This document shows, in pieces, positions 1-6,862 of a stretch of 42,983 nt of DNA; position 1 is the first letter of the stretch, and every line of letters starts with the position of its first letter. The DNA is from a virus. Position numbers and translations under genes: made by a program. The DNA is taken from positions 1 to 42,983 of the IMG/VR virus record IMGVR_UViG_3300022693_004333, one strand, 5' to 3'. Below the pieces are notes generated by a model, which saw only the letters and a list, made by a program, of their open reading frames with translations, was not told the DNA's origin and searched no databases.

Positions 1-264
1 TTACTCTGATACTTCCTTGTTAAACCCTTCGTGTGCATAAAGCCACATGTGGTAAATCGCTTTAGGTATTGTAGATAGGAAGAATACTATTATTAGAGGC
101 AGTATGAAGAAAACTACTGCAAAATCACTTTTCAAAATTTTATTAAGTGTTCCATCAAAGTATTCATACAAAATCAATCCTACATACCAGCACATACCTA
201 ATAGACCAATAATCCATGTAAAGATAACAGATAACCGTCTGTATCCTTCTTTTTTATTATTCAT
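1..264 (-). CDS. Small two-helix membrane protein, unknown function
   Basis: An 87-residue protein beginning MNNKKEGYRR, with a short basic N-terminus and two hydrophobic segments at about residues 12-34 and 48-68, so it is probably an inner-membrane protein with both ends in the cytoplasm. I recognise no family motif. It is divergent from the excisionase gene that begins at 302; the 37 bases between hold the promoters and ribosome sites of both. It lies outside the tRNA-derived attachment sequence, so it belongs to flanking chromosome or to the older element whose xis/int remnant follows. Confidence 0.55.
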   Translation of the reverse strand: MNNKKEGYRRLSVIFTWIIGLLGMCWYVGLILYEYFDGTLNKILKSDFAVVFFILPLIIVFFLSTIPKAIYHMWLYAHEGFNKEVSE

Positions 265-301
265 GTATAACCCTCAACATAAATAAAAGGAGCGTTATTT
301 T

Positions 302-508
302 ATGCAACCTACATACATTCGTCTAGGCTGGGTTAAGCCTATTGTTATTGAAAATTTGAAAGGCATTACCGTTGGTGCATTAGATAAACGAAAGATTCGC
401 GGCAAGCTAATCGAAGGTATTCACTGGAAAAAAGTGCATGGTACAGTTATGTATCACTACGAGCGAATTGACCAGTTGTTTGAGGATATTGATGAGTCAG
501 CTGCATGA
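302..508 (+). CDS. xis: Excisionase (Xis-like recombination directionality factor)
   Basis: A 68-residue protein with the pattern WVKPIVIEN near the start, followed by a GALDKRKIRGKL helix-turn-helix-like core, IHWKKVHG, and a tyrosine/arginine end (YERIDQLF). This layout is known from small excisionases that sit just upstream of DUF3596-type tyrosine integrases. Such proteins bend attachment-site DNA and bias the integrase towards excision. An AAGGAG ribosome site precedes the ATG by about 10 bases. The partner integrase immediately downstream survives only as a C-terminal piece, so this gene is probably an orphan relic of an earlier integrated element. Confidence 0.7.
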   Translation: MQPTYIRLGWVKPIVIENLKGITVGALDKRKIRGKLIEGIHWKKVHGTVMYHYERIDQLFEDIDESAA

Positions 509-516
509 TTTAGTAA

Positions 517-780
517 AAGAAGTTGAAGGGGTTTCTCAAAAAGATAGGTATTCGTTATCGAGGACCAAATCAAGCTCGCCATACTTTCGCTAGTCAACTT
601 TTAACTAAGGGAGTTGCCGAAAGATGGATCATGAGAGAAATGGGTCATACTTCGATCCAAATGTTTGAAAAACATTATGGTCGATGGATGGATTCTGAGA
701 TGCCTGATATGGCAAAGACGGTATCACAAATGTTCCAAAAAGACCCAACAGCGACCCATGAAAATTTAAAATCATCGTAA
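517..780 (+). pseudogene. C-terminal fragment of a tyrosine integrase
   Basis: About 85 residues containing the end of a phage-type tyrosine recombinase catalytic domain: the RHTFASQLL box (second catalytic Arg), MGHTS (His/Trp position) and the nucleophile region EKHYGRW. The N-terminal DNA-binding domains and the first catalytic Arg are missing. The reading frame is open only from 517 because a TAA lies just before it, and the only available start is a TTG at 523. Its position directly after an excisionase fits an original xis-int pair that lost roughly the first three quarters of int by internal deletion. It cannot be an active recombinase alone. Confidence 0.75.
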
Positions 781-822
781 GCAGCTGAATTGTAAGTAAA
801 AATAGAATCTTCATCATTAACA

Positions 823-839
823 GGGGACATCCGCATTCA
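823..839 (+). repeat. Left terminal inverted repeat of the ISL3 element
   Basis: Reads GGGGACATCCGCATTCA. It matches the reverse complement of 2079-2094 with a one-base gap and two or three mismatches, including an identical GCATTCA inner end. Confidence 0.6.
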
Positions 840-880
840 TTAAACTGATTTTGCGAAGAATCATTTAATCGAGAGTACAG

Positions 881-2081
881 TTGTCCCACGCAGGTACTAT
901 TTTAGGCATAAGTGAGTTAGAAATAGAACGAGTTCATCGACATGATTTTATTGAAGTGTGGGCAAAGCCCACTAAGAAGCCGCAATGCAAGCATTGTGAG
1001 AGTCGACATTTACGCATAAAAGCCACACATAAGCGTACTGCGAAGCACACGCGCCAAGGTAATCAGGTGCTAACGCTACATTTAAAGGTGCCTAAGTATC
1101 ATTGTCGATGCTGTGGGCGTTATTTCAGGCATCCTTTTATTGGAATTCGGCCACGGCTATCGGGCGTCGGAGTGCTTTCGCTTGGAAGTCTTTGAGGCGC
1201 ACCACGGTGGCGTGACGCAGCGTGGTATCTCACGCACACATCGCATTAGTCCGACTACGGTAGAGCGTTGGTACCAATCTCACATCAATCAAAAATATAA
1301 AGAGATTATCAGCCGTCCCTGCCCTGAGATGCTAGGCATAGACGAACACTTTTTCACGCGCAAAAAGGGTTACGTAAATCCACTACGTTAGTGGATTTAC
1401 GTAACCGCAGCGTCTTTGATGTGAATTTGGGGCGTTCTGAGTTGAGCTTAAGCAGCTATCTACGTCACTTACCTGGCAAAGAAAACGTGCGGCTCATCGC
1501 TATGGATTTGTCCGAAACGTATCGCAGCATTGCCAAGAAGTACTTCCCTAACGCGACAATCGTCGCTGACCGCTTTCATGTCGTGCGATTGATAAACCAT
1601 CATTTTTTGAAAGCATGGCAAATACAGCACCCAGAGGGGCGAAAAAACCGAGGTTTACTCAGTTTAATGCGACGGCACCAATGGCGATTAAACAAAGATA
1701 ACCGCGCTAACTTAGACCGTTACTTGGCGAACTACCCCGTCCTACGCGCATTGTATATAACGAAACAGAAGCTTATTCGTTTCGTGCTGATGAAAACAAT
1801 GAATCAAAATCGGATGGAAAAAAAGCTACCTCAATTCTTAGAGTTACTCGCACAGCTGCATCAGAGCCCACTCAACGCCTTAGGGAAGACCTTGGCATCC
1901 TGGCTACAACCGATAGTGGCAATGTGGCGCTTTACACACCGAAGGCTTCCACAACAAAATGGAAATGATATCGAGAAGAGCGTATGGTTTTAGAAACTTT
2001 GAGAATTACAGAATAAGAGTGATGACCCATTGTGCTATGCCGGTTACCGGATGGGATGGTGTTATCAATCGTGTAAGGTGA
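881..2081 (+). pseudogene. ISL3-family transposase with three frameshifts
   Basis: Read across three frames this is a complete ISL3 DDE transposase. It has an N-terminal zinc-finger region (CKHC...CRCC, residues about 32-85), an HTH (HRISPTTVERWY), the first catalytic Asp in GIDEHFF, the second in VADRFHV, and the catalytic Glu region EGFHNKME. Three lesions break it: an extra base near 1152-1160, a five-base insertion at 1375-1379 that creates a perfect palindrome, and loss of one AC from an AC run near 1931-1939. After the last shift the frame runs to a TGA at 2079-2081. The first start codon available is a TTG at 881. With three independent lesions no active transposase is expected. Confidence 0.85.
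1368..1406 (+). repeat. Perfect 18-bp inverted repeat inside the transposase
   Basis: Left arm GGTTACGTAAATCCACTA at 1368-1385, a CGT spacer, then the exact reverse complement at 1389-1406. Removing TAAAT at 1375-1379 restores the expected protein reading G-Y-A-T-T-L-V-D-L-R and leaves an imperfect palindrome. The insertion therefore looks copied from the opposite arm. Confidence 0.9.
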
Positions 2082-2094
2082 ATGCTGATCCCCC
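2079..2094 (+). repeat. Right terminal inverted repeat of the ISL3 element
   Basis: Reads TGAATGCTGATCCCCC. Its complement matches the left end at 823-839, and the transposase stop codon TGA is its first three bases. Confidence 0.55.
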
Positions 2095-2130
2095 GTTTAT
2101 GGGGTAGAGCCTGTTTTTTTTGGGAAAAAA

Positions 2131-2189
2131 TGGTGCCCGGGGCCGGACTTGAACCGGCACGCTGTTACCAGCGAGGGATTTTAAATCCG
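2131..2189 (-). other. 3' part of tRNA-Leu(UAA): prophage attachment junction
   Basis: On the minus strand this holds the anticodon loop with UAA (TTTAAAA), the 3' side of the anticodon stem, a variable arm, the T-arm GGTTCAAGTCC, the 3' acceptor strand and an encoded CCA ending at 2131. Upstream of the anticodon stem the sequence stops resembling tRNA, so the D-arm and 5' acceptor strand are absent. Phages commonly integrate into tRNA 3' halves and leave such a fragment at the distal junction. The polarity implies that the element lies to the right and that an intact tRNA-Leu lies beyond the window on the right. No second copy is visible in the window. Confidence 0.8.
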
Positions 2190-2229
2190 TATGAAGAGGG
2201 CAGTAAACATATAGGTTAGACCAGTATTG

Positions 2230-2293
2230 TTCCTAACAAATCTCTTTGTTTAAGTGCTTGATTTACCTTATTTGGCGCAGTTATTGTTAGGAA
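2230..2293. repeat. Inverted repeat next to the attachment site
   Basis: TTCCTAACAA at 2230-2239 is the exact reverse complement of TTGTTAGGAA at 2284-2293, and the match continues outward imperfectly (TATT-G/A). The arms are 44 bases apart. They could be integrase or excisionase arm sites, or an operator for the small plus-strand gene that follows. I have no direct evidence for either use. Confidence 0.4.
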
Positions 2294-2342
2294 ATAATAT
2301 TGGCTGTATTGCTTAATTATCTATACTGTATATCCTTACAGA

Positions 2343-2537
2343 ATGAGCAAAACGAGAAAGCTATTCATATATAAAGATGGGGTTCACATCCAAACCGTGA
2401 CCTACGTAAAAGCCAATGGTTTTTGGTCTGCTACTCACTTCTTTCGCGACAAATACATTCCATTCGCACTTCACGAACCGCTAAACTATCAACGAGAATG
2501 CCTAATAAAAGGCGGCTTTACTTGGGAGTGGAACTAG
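2343..2537 (+). CDS. Small hypothetical protein at the prophage left end
   Basis: A 64-residue protein beginning MSKTRKLFIYKDG, rich in aromatic residues (HFFRDKY, FTWEWN), with no recognised motif or membrane segment. It is the only plus-strand gene between the attachment fragment and the convergent late operon. A TATACT box at 2322-2327 could serve as a -10 element about 16 bases upstream of the ATG, which would give a very short leader; no good ribosome site is visible. Genes at prophage ends are often accessory, expressed in the lysogen. Function unknown. Confidence 0.5.
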   Translation: MSKTRKLFIYKDGVHIQTVTYVKANGFWSATHFFRDKYIPFALHEPLNYQRECLIKGGFTWEWN

Positions 2538-2576
2538 TTTTAATAATCAGACCAATACATTGAGGCTTCAAAAGAC

Positions 2577-2596
2577 ATAGGGGCGATTGCCCCTAT
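2577..2596 (-). terminator. Hairpin at the end of the late operon
   Basis: A perfect 8-bp stem, ATAGGGGC/GCCCCTAT, with a four-base loop, located 38 bases past the last minus-strand tail gene. On the minus strand it is followed by GTCTTTTG, a weak U-tract. It separates the convergent 2343-2537 gene from the late operon. Confidence 0.6.
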
Positions 2597-2634
2597 CATG
2601 CCTTGTTGTTAATAATTTTCAGGCGTGCCAAATG

Positions 2635-2958
2635 TTAGGGGCGCTCATCTAGCACCATGCTTAATACAATGCTTCCTTCCTTGCCTGGGCCAATAATTAC
2701 TTCACCTTCTGGGTAGGTTGGAGAGTATGCCCAAATTGTGGGGTTCGAATCCCCTTCAACTGCTAACTTTCCCCACGCTATTTTTATTCGTGACCCAGTA
2801 AATGAAACGTGATCTCCATCACTATCAATTGACTGCCCTTTTTCAACAACCTGTATTCTCGTAACCCCCGCCGCATTTAGGTCAAAGTCCACACCATCCT
2901 TAGTAATATTGTATTCTTCTTTGGCGCTAGAGTTTTGATAAGCGGTGACGCGCAGCAT
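2635..2958 (-). CDS. Hypothetical tail-fibre-region protein
   Basis: A 107-residue protein, last in the late operon, beginning MLRVTAYQNSSAKEEYN. Its composition suggests an all-beta fold with alternating hydrophobic residues (RIQVVEKG, GSRIKIAWGKLAV) and no signal peptide. The gene follows the 127-residue protein after only two bases and so is translationally linked to the fibre genes. It could be a minor fibre or fibre-tip component. No family recognised. Confidence 0.6.
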   Translation of the reverse strand: MLRVTAYQNSSAKEEYNITKDGVDFDLNAAGVTRIQVVEKGQSIDSDGDHVSFTGSRIKIAWGKLAVEGDSNPTIWAYSPTYPEGEVIIGPGKEGSIVLSMVLDERP

Positions 2959-2960
2959 AA

Positions 2961-3344
2961 TTACACCGCGCTAATTTCACGCACATAAATCTGCGCGGCT
3001 GGGATATCTACTGTATCACCATCTTCATTGGTAATATCTCTGTCGTTAGCATCGACACTTACGAGAACTTCAGAAGCTGAGCAATAAACAATTTGAATAT
3101 CATCGGTTGATGCAGCCACACCGCTTGGGTCAATGCCACTTTTGCCATTGATGGTTACTAGCAAATCATTGCCAGATGCCGAAAATGATACGTCAGTACC
3201 AGCGAGTGGAGTAGTGGCAATCGACTTAGATTGAATAGTTGCCAAACTATCTGCCGCGGAGGGATTTTTGCACAGATGAGCAACGGTTACATTGTCTTTT
3301 AAATACTGGTAACCGTATTGTTTGATCGCAAGCTTAGTAAACAT
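2961..3344 (-). CDS. Hypothetical structural protein near the tail fibres
   Basis: A 127-residue protein beginning MFTKLAIKQYGYQYLKDN, rich in Ser, Ala, Asp and Val, with predicted beta strands and no membrane segment or catalytic motif. It lies two bases after the LamG/repeat protein and two bases before the last gene of the operon, so the three are co-transcribed. The position distal to J and the fibre genes suggests a virion accessory or adhesin subunit, but the sequence itself does not show that. Confidence 0.6.
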   Translation of the reverse strand: MFTKLAIKQYGYQYLKDNVTVAHLCKNPSAADSLATIQSKSIATTPLAGTDVSFSASGNDLLVTINGKSGIDPSGVAASTDDIQIVYCSASEVLVSVDANDRDITNEDGDTVDIPAAQIYVREISAV

Positions 3345-3346
3345 AA

Positions 3347-4618
3347 TTAAACCTTATTGAGTAAATAGCTATTTGCTATTGGGGTTATTGAATATATTGG
3401 TGTTACAGGTTGCAGGCGTAAGCCCGTTAAATCAGTGTTGTCTCCACTTAAAAGAACATGAAGTATCTCAGCCTCTGTTAGTTGCTCTACCTCAATAGTT
3501 TTTATATTCTGCAAGTCTTTTATTGAAAGCGCTTGGGCGTCTGAGGCTTGCTCAGCAGTTATGAGATCCAATTTATTGACCTGACTAACTAGCAGAGTTT
3601 GGGCGCCTTCTCGCTGCTCGGCCACTATAAGAGTGATTAACTGACCTGTGTATTGCTCCACCGTTAACGGAGTAGCGTTCTGTATTTCTTCAGCAACCAC
3701 GAAAGTTAAAGCCTGAATACTCGACAAGCTTGCGCTTAGCGCTTGCTCAACCTGTTGAGCTACAATGCTATTTAAGCGCTGATGCTGAATTGGCGTTAAT
3801 ATTTGAGCTTCTGAAAGATGCTCTGCAGCTATCGAAATCACGCTTTGTGATGCCGTTTGCTCAACAGTCAACATCGAAGCTTGATGCCGTTCTTCTGAAA
3901 TGGTGGCGCTGCCCACCTGCGAGCTAACAAGATTCAGCACATAACCATTCGTTACGTGCTCGCCCGTAAGTAAATTTACCGAAAGTGCTTCTGATATCGG
4001 TAGAGTAAGCGCTTCTTGCTTGTTTTCTGCGGTAATAAGGCTAACGGGTTGCGAAACCGGTTCGGGAGAACTTCCGTCATCGTAGTATATCCAGTGGTCA
4101 TTATTAGCTGGAAATCCACTCAGTTGTCCGTGCGCACCGCTTACTGTTTCAGTATATTCAATATCTGGGTTGCCGCTCGTGCTTGACTTGATAAAAGAAT
4201 GAGTGAGGACACCGTTTTGCCATACCTGATTGCGATAAACTTTACCCGTAAATAGATTTTTAAAGTTGATATCGCCTAGTTCAAAATAGTTTGTTTGAGG
4301 ACCTACTTCCTCGAGCGCTCCACCATCAATAGACCACGAAACTAAACTATCTGTAGCTTCCACCCTGATTACAGTGCGAGCGCCTATAACCACTGGCGTT
4401 GATGATGTAACGGTAGGCAAGCCAGCGGAACCATTACGGAGTTCCCACAATCCACTGTCAGCTTTGAGATAGCGGAAATCACTCTCGTTAAAATTGATAA
4501 CTCGCTGGTTTGTCGTGTTAGGAACGTCTACTTCAAATTCCCATGCCCATGTTCCGTTTAGGCGAATAGTAGGTAACGAAACTAGGCCACCAACTGAACA
4601 ATCAAGAGCAAGTGCCAT
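3347..4618 (-). CDS. LamG-like tail protein with about nine 22-residue repeats
   Basis: A 423-residue protein from the ATG at 4618, which overlaps the upstream stop as TAATG; an in-frame upstream extension to 4681 lies inside the preceding gene and is less likely. Residues 1-175 look like a concanavalin/LamG-type beta sandwich (WAWEFEVDV, YFELGDINF, FTGKVYRNQVW). From about residue 190 to 400 there are roughly nine degenerate repeats of 22-23 residues, typified by LITAEQASDAQALSIKDLQ and LIVAEQREGAQTLLVSQ, with consensus hhxAEQxxxAxxLxVxQ. A lectin-like domain followed by a solenoid or fibrous stalk fits a receptor-binding or side-fibre protein. The repeat is not one I can name. Confidence 0.7.
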   Translation of the reverse strand: MALALDCSVGGLVSLPTIRLNGTWAWEFEVDVPNTTNQRVINFNESDFRYLKADSGLWELRNGSAGLPTVTSSTPVVIGARTVIRVEATDSLVSWSIDGGALEEVGPQTNYFELGDINFKNLFTGKVYRNQVWQNGVLTHSFIKSSTSGNPDIEYTETVSGAHGQLSGFPANNDHWIYYDDGSSPEPVSQPVSLITAENKQEALTLPISEALSVNLLTGEHVTNGYVLNLVSSQVGSATISEERHQASMLTVEQTASQSVISIAAEHLSEAQILTPIQHQRLNSIVAQQVEQALSASLSSIQALTFVVAEEIQNATPLTVEQYTGQLITLIVAEQREGAQTLLVSQVNKLDLITAEQASDAQALSIKDLQNIKTIEVEQLTEAEILHVLLSGDNTDLTGLRLQPVTPIYSITPIANSYLLNKV

Positions 4619-5229
4619 TAGATTATAGCCCCGTATAGGTCGTCCACATAAAGCGTTGAGTAGCGTGTTGGCACTTGACACACGTAGTCTTTGGCTTCTG
4701 TTACTACATCAAATCCGGTAACACGTTGAGTTACACCTTGGATTTGTGCGTACACTTGTGGCCTGTGCGGTTCTACTTGTTGAGATAGAGTAATTTTGAT
4801 GAAACCATCAACAGGAGTGACGGGCTTTGTCGGGATAACTTCACCGCGAGCTTTTCGCCAGTCATACTCACTTACGTTTTCAAATGGTTTTACCGTGACG
4901 TTGGCAGCATTGAATACAGCGGTTGCAAATCCTAGTGTCAACGTTCCTGCTTCAACCAGACTGTTCATTTTGCTGGAAAGCCTGTCACCATCAGTTTCTG
5001 CGCTTTCTTGCGCTTCGTTTTTACGAAAATCGAATCTGCCGCCACCGCTTCTAAATAAAGTTAAAAAAACCCTTACTGACTCGTCAGTGCTTTCAATGGC
5101 TTCAAGGGCACTCAAATTACCCGGGTGTTTATCGAAAATGACGCCCATGTCATTGGCGTTAAGGATAACGCCCAGGCTTTCTGTATGCGTCCTTGCGGCG
5201 CTCAATGTCTCAAAATCACCTAACTTCAT
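4618..5229 (-). CDS. Tail-fibre-region protein, unknown family
   Basis: A 203-residue protein beginning MKLGDFETLSAARTHTESLG. The first 100 residues look alpha-helical and the second half is richer in beta strand (DGFIKITLSQQ, YVCQVPTRYSTLYVDD). It overlaps the upstream stop by one base and its own TAA overlaps the next start, so it is tightly coupled between the DUF4376-like protein and the LamG/repeat protein. It may be a fibre-assembly factor or fibre component. No catalytic motif is visible. Confidence 0.6.
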   Translation of the reverse strand: MKLGDFETLSAARTHTESLGVILNANDMGVIFDKHPGNLSALEAIESTDESVRVFLTLFRSGGGRFDFRKNEAQESAETDGDRLSSKMNSLVEAGTLTLGFATAVFNAANVTVKPFENVSEYDWRKARGEVIPTKPVTPVDGFIKITLSQQVEPHRPQVYAQIQGVTQRVTGFDVVTEAKDYVCQVPTRYSTLYVDDLYGAII

Positions 5230-5759
5230 TAGTTGATGCTCCAGATGCTAGCCATGTTTTCAACAGCCAGCTCGTGCGCCTCTTCTAAATCTGCAAGAGT
5301 CACATCAGTCATTACACCTGTGGGCGTATCGGCAAGCGACCATTGAATATTGGTTAGGTCTTTGCGCTGTGCTGCCAAAATGGCATTTGCCATGCGAGAA
5401 ATACTTTGCTCATCTGCATCATATTTATTGCCGTTTGATGTGGTAACTACCGCGCTATCTAGTAACTTTTGACGATTGGATTTAAACGCTTGAATCTGCT
5501 GCTCAGTAGCAATGGCATCTTTATCTTCTTGCGTTAGCCATTGAATGAATATTTCTCCTGAGTGCGCTTTGTTGAGCATCGTTTGCCACACATCGATTTC
5601 ATTATCTCCCGCATCTTTGCGGGTAAAGCCTGGACGAATAACACCAGAGTGCGTAGGCAGACCTTCACCTTCGTTATATACCCATGACACAGAACCATCT
5701 TCATTTTCTTTGTATGTATCGACTAATAGAAAGTCGTTTTCGTCTATAAATTTAAGCAT
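5229..5759 (-). CDS. DUF4376-like tail fibre assembly protein
   Basis: A 176-residue protein. Residues about 80-176 (FKSNRQKLLDSAVV, YDADEQSISRMANAI, WSLADTPTGVMTDVT, HELAVENM) match the pattern known for DUF4376 domains: a short beta hairpin ending in YDAD, a serine-rich helix, then W-x-LAD. These are often attached to tail-fibre chaperones of siphoviruses. The N-terminal 70 residues have an aromatic, acidic beta-rich character. It follows the 362-residue fibre gene after 12 bases, consistent with a fibre-chaperone pair. Confidence 0.7.
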   Translation of the reverse strand: MLKFIDENDFLLVDTYKENEDGSVSWVYNEGEGLPTHSGVIRPGFTRKDAGDNEIDVWQTMLNKAHSGEIFIQWLTQEDKDAIATEQQIQAFKSNRQKLLDSAVVTTSNGNKYDADEQSISRMANAILAAQRKDLTNIQWSLADTPTGVMTDVTLADLEEAHELAVENMASIWSIN

Positions 5760-5771
5760 GTTGATTTCCTA

Positions 5772-6860
5772 TTAGAAGTTGACGGTGATTTTTGAAGATG
5801 CTGAAACGCATTTTAATGCGTAAAAATCCCCTGCCACTATTCCTGTCAAACCAGAAACTTCTAGAACTAAAACTTTTAACCCTGACCTACTACTATATGT
5901 AGGGCTAACGTTGTTTTGAATAACGTCATTAGAGCTATTAACTAACTGAAAATCATTAGAAACAGTTACATCAGTCGGGCGCACTTGTGAGTTTAATGGT
6001 AGGTAGAGCCAAATAGTGGATGAGTTGAGCCCAAACCCTGTAGCCACAAAGTCCCCTGCATTACCACCAAACTCATTAAAGTTAGTGTTACCGCTATCAA
6101 AAACAGTACGCTCTTTAACGGTTGAGCCGTCTTTAGCGCGGATGACTGTTTCGCCAAGATTCCCTGAGCTTCTAGATATAGTGATTTGACCCCATATATC
6201 ACTCGCCCTAGATATTGTTAATCCCACTCCATTAGTCACTATGCCGCCATAATGCGTTACAGGACGATTAACTGTATCAGAGTCAAATACAAAAGCCTGT
6301 GTAGGTTGTGATGGGGTGTTTAAGTCATTTTTAGCTATCTTATCTTCATCTATTATAGGTCCCGTCACTACACGACATAGCCCGTAGTTGGTAGGATTAG
6401 CGGAGTTGCCGCTGTGAAATATGCCAGCCGCATCTAAACCTGCGGCACTCTGAAAGTACCCCTTATTAACAACATCATCATTAGCACTTGGCGTAGCGGC
6501 TTTAATTCTGCCGTTTGAATCACGCTTTACGAAGCTATTAGCCGTAGCGGTTGCGCTTGCGCTACTGACTAAAGATTGAATATCTGTGATTAACTGTTGC
6601 GCTGCTACGCCAGCTGATGCAGCTGCGGCTGCACTGGGTTTAATCGTGGCTGATGTAGTTCCGGTGCTACCAGGCCAATTGTTGTAAAGTGTAATGGTGT
6701 TACCACTTACCGACTTCACTTCTACCGGTTCATTGTAGTTGCCGGCGGTTAATGATGAATTAGCTTTTACACTATCTAAGCTTGGGCCCGTATTAACCGT
6801 TACTGTCTTGCTGCCATTAGTAAAAGACAAGCTAGAGCCCGTCCAAAATGTTGCTGTCAT
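5772..6860 (-). CDS. Tail fibre protein
   Basis: A 362-residue protein. Residues 1-75 contain a beta-rich module (GSSLSFTNGSKTVTV, TITLYNNWPGSTGTT) seen at the start of many siphovirus fibre proteins. Residues 75-105 are Ala-rich and probably coiled coil, and 105-140 resemble the fibre shaft linker VKRDSNGRIKAATPSANDD. The C-terminal 200 residues are beta-rich, as expected of a trimeric fibre tip. It begins two bases after J and is followed by its probable assembly protein, so it is the likely side or tip fibre that selects the host. The C-terminus resembles nothing I can name. Confidence 0.75.
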   Translation of the reverse strand: MTATFWTGSSLSFTNGSKTVTVNTGPSLDSVKANSSLTAGNYNEPVEVKSVSGNTITLYNNWPGSTGTTSATIKPSAAAAASAGVAAQQLITDIQSLVSSASATATANSFVKRDSNGRIKAATPSANDDVVNKGYFQSAAGLDAAGIFHSGNSANPTNYGLCRVVTGPIIDEDKIAKNDLNTPSQPTQAFVFDSDTVNRPVTHYGGIVTNGVGLTISRASDIWGQITISRSSGNLGETVIRAKDGSTVKERTVFDSGNTNFNEFGGNAGDFVATGFGLNSSTIWLYLPLNSQVRPTDVTVSNDFQLVNSSNDVIQNNVSPTYSSRSGLKVLVLEVSGLTGIVAGDFYALKCVSASSKITVNF

Positions 6861-6862
6861 AA

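Larger units (their letters stand above)
823..2094 (+). mobile_element. ISL3-family insertion sequence, inactivated
   Basis: About 1.27 kb bounded by imperfect inverted repeats (GGGGACATCCGCATTCA at the left; the complement of GGGGGATCAGCATTCA at the right) and filled by one degraded ISL3-type transposase gene. The transposase stop codon lies at the inner edge of the right repeat, as is common in compact IS elements. I see no clear target-site duplication at the two edges. It sits between the integrase fragment and the tRNA-Leu attachment remnant, in a region that looks like a mobile-element scrapyard. Confidence 0.75.

Noticed and set aside
2131-2220. Complete tRNA-Leu gene
   Set aside because: The D-arm and 5' acceptor strand cannot be found upstream of the anticodon stem, so only a 3' fragment is present.
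2735-2756. A tRNA T-arm-like GGGGTTCGAATCCCC in a tail gene
   Set aside because: There is no acceptor stem, anticodon arm or CCA around it, and it lies within a continuous coding frame; taken as chance, though such sequences can attract integrases.
4796-5236. A 146-residue plus-strand frame opposite tail genes
   Set aside because: Opposite to a well-tiled operon, Ser/Leu-rich shadow composition, no ribosome site.
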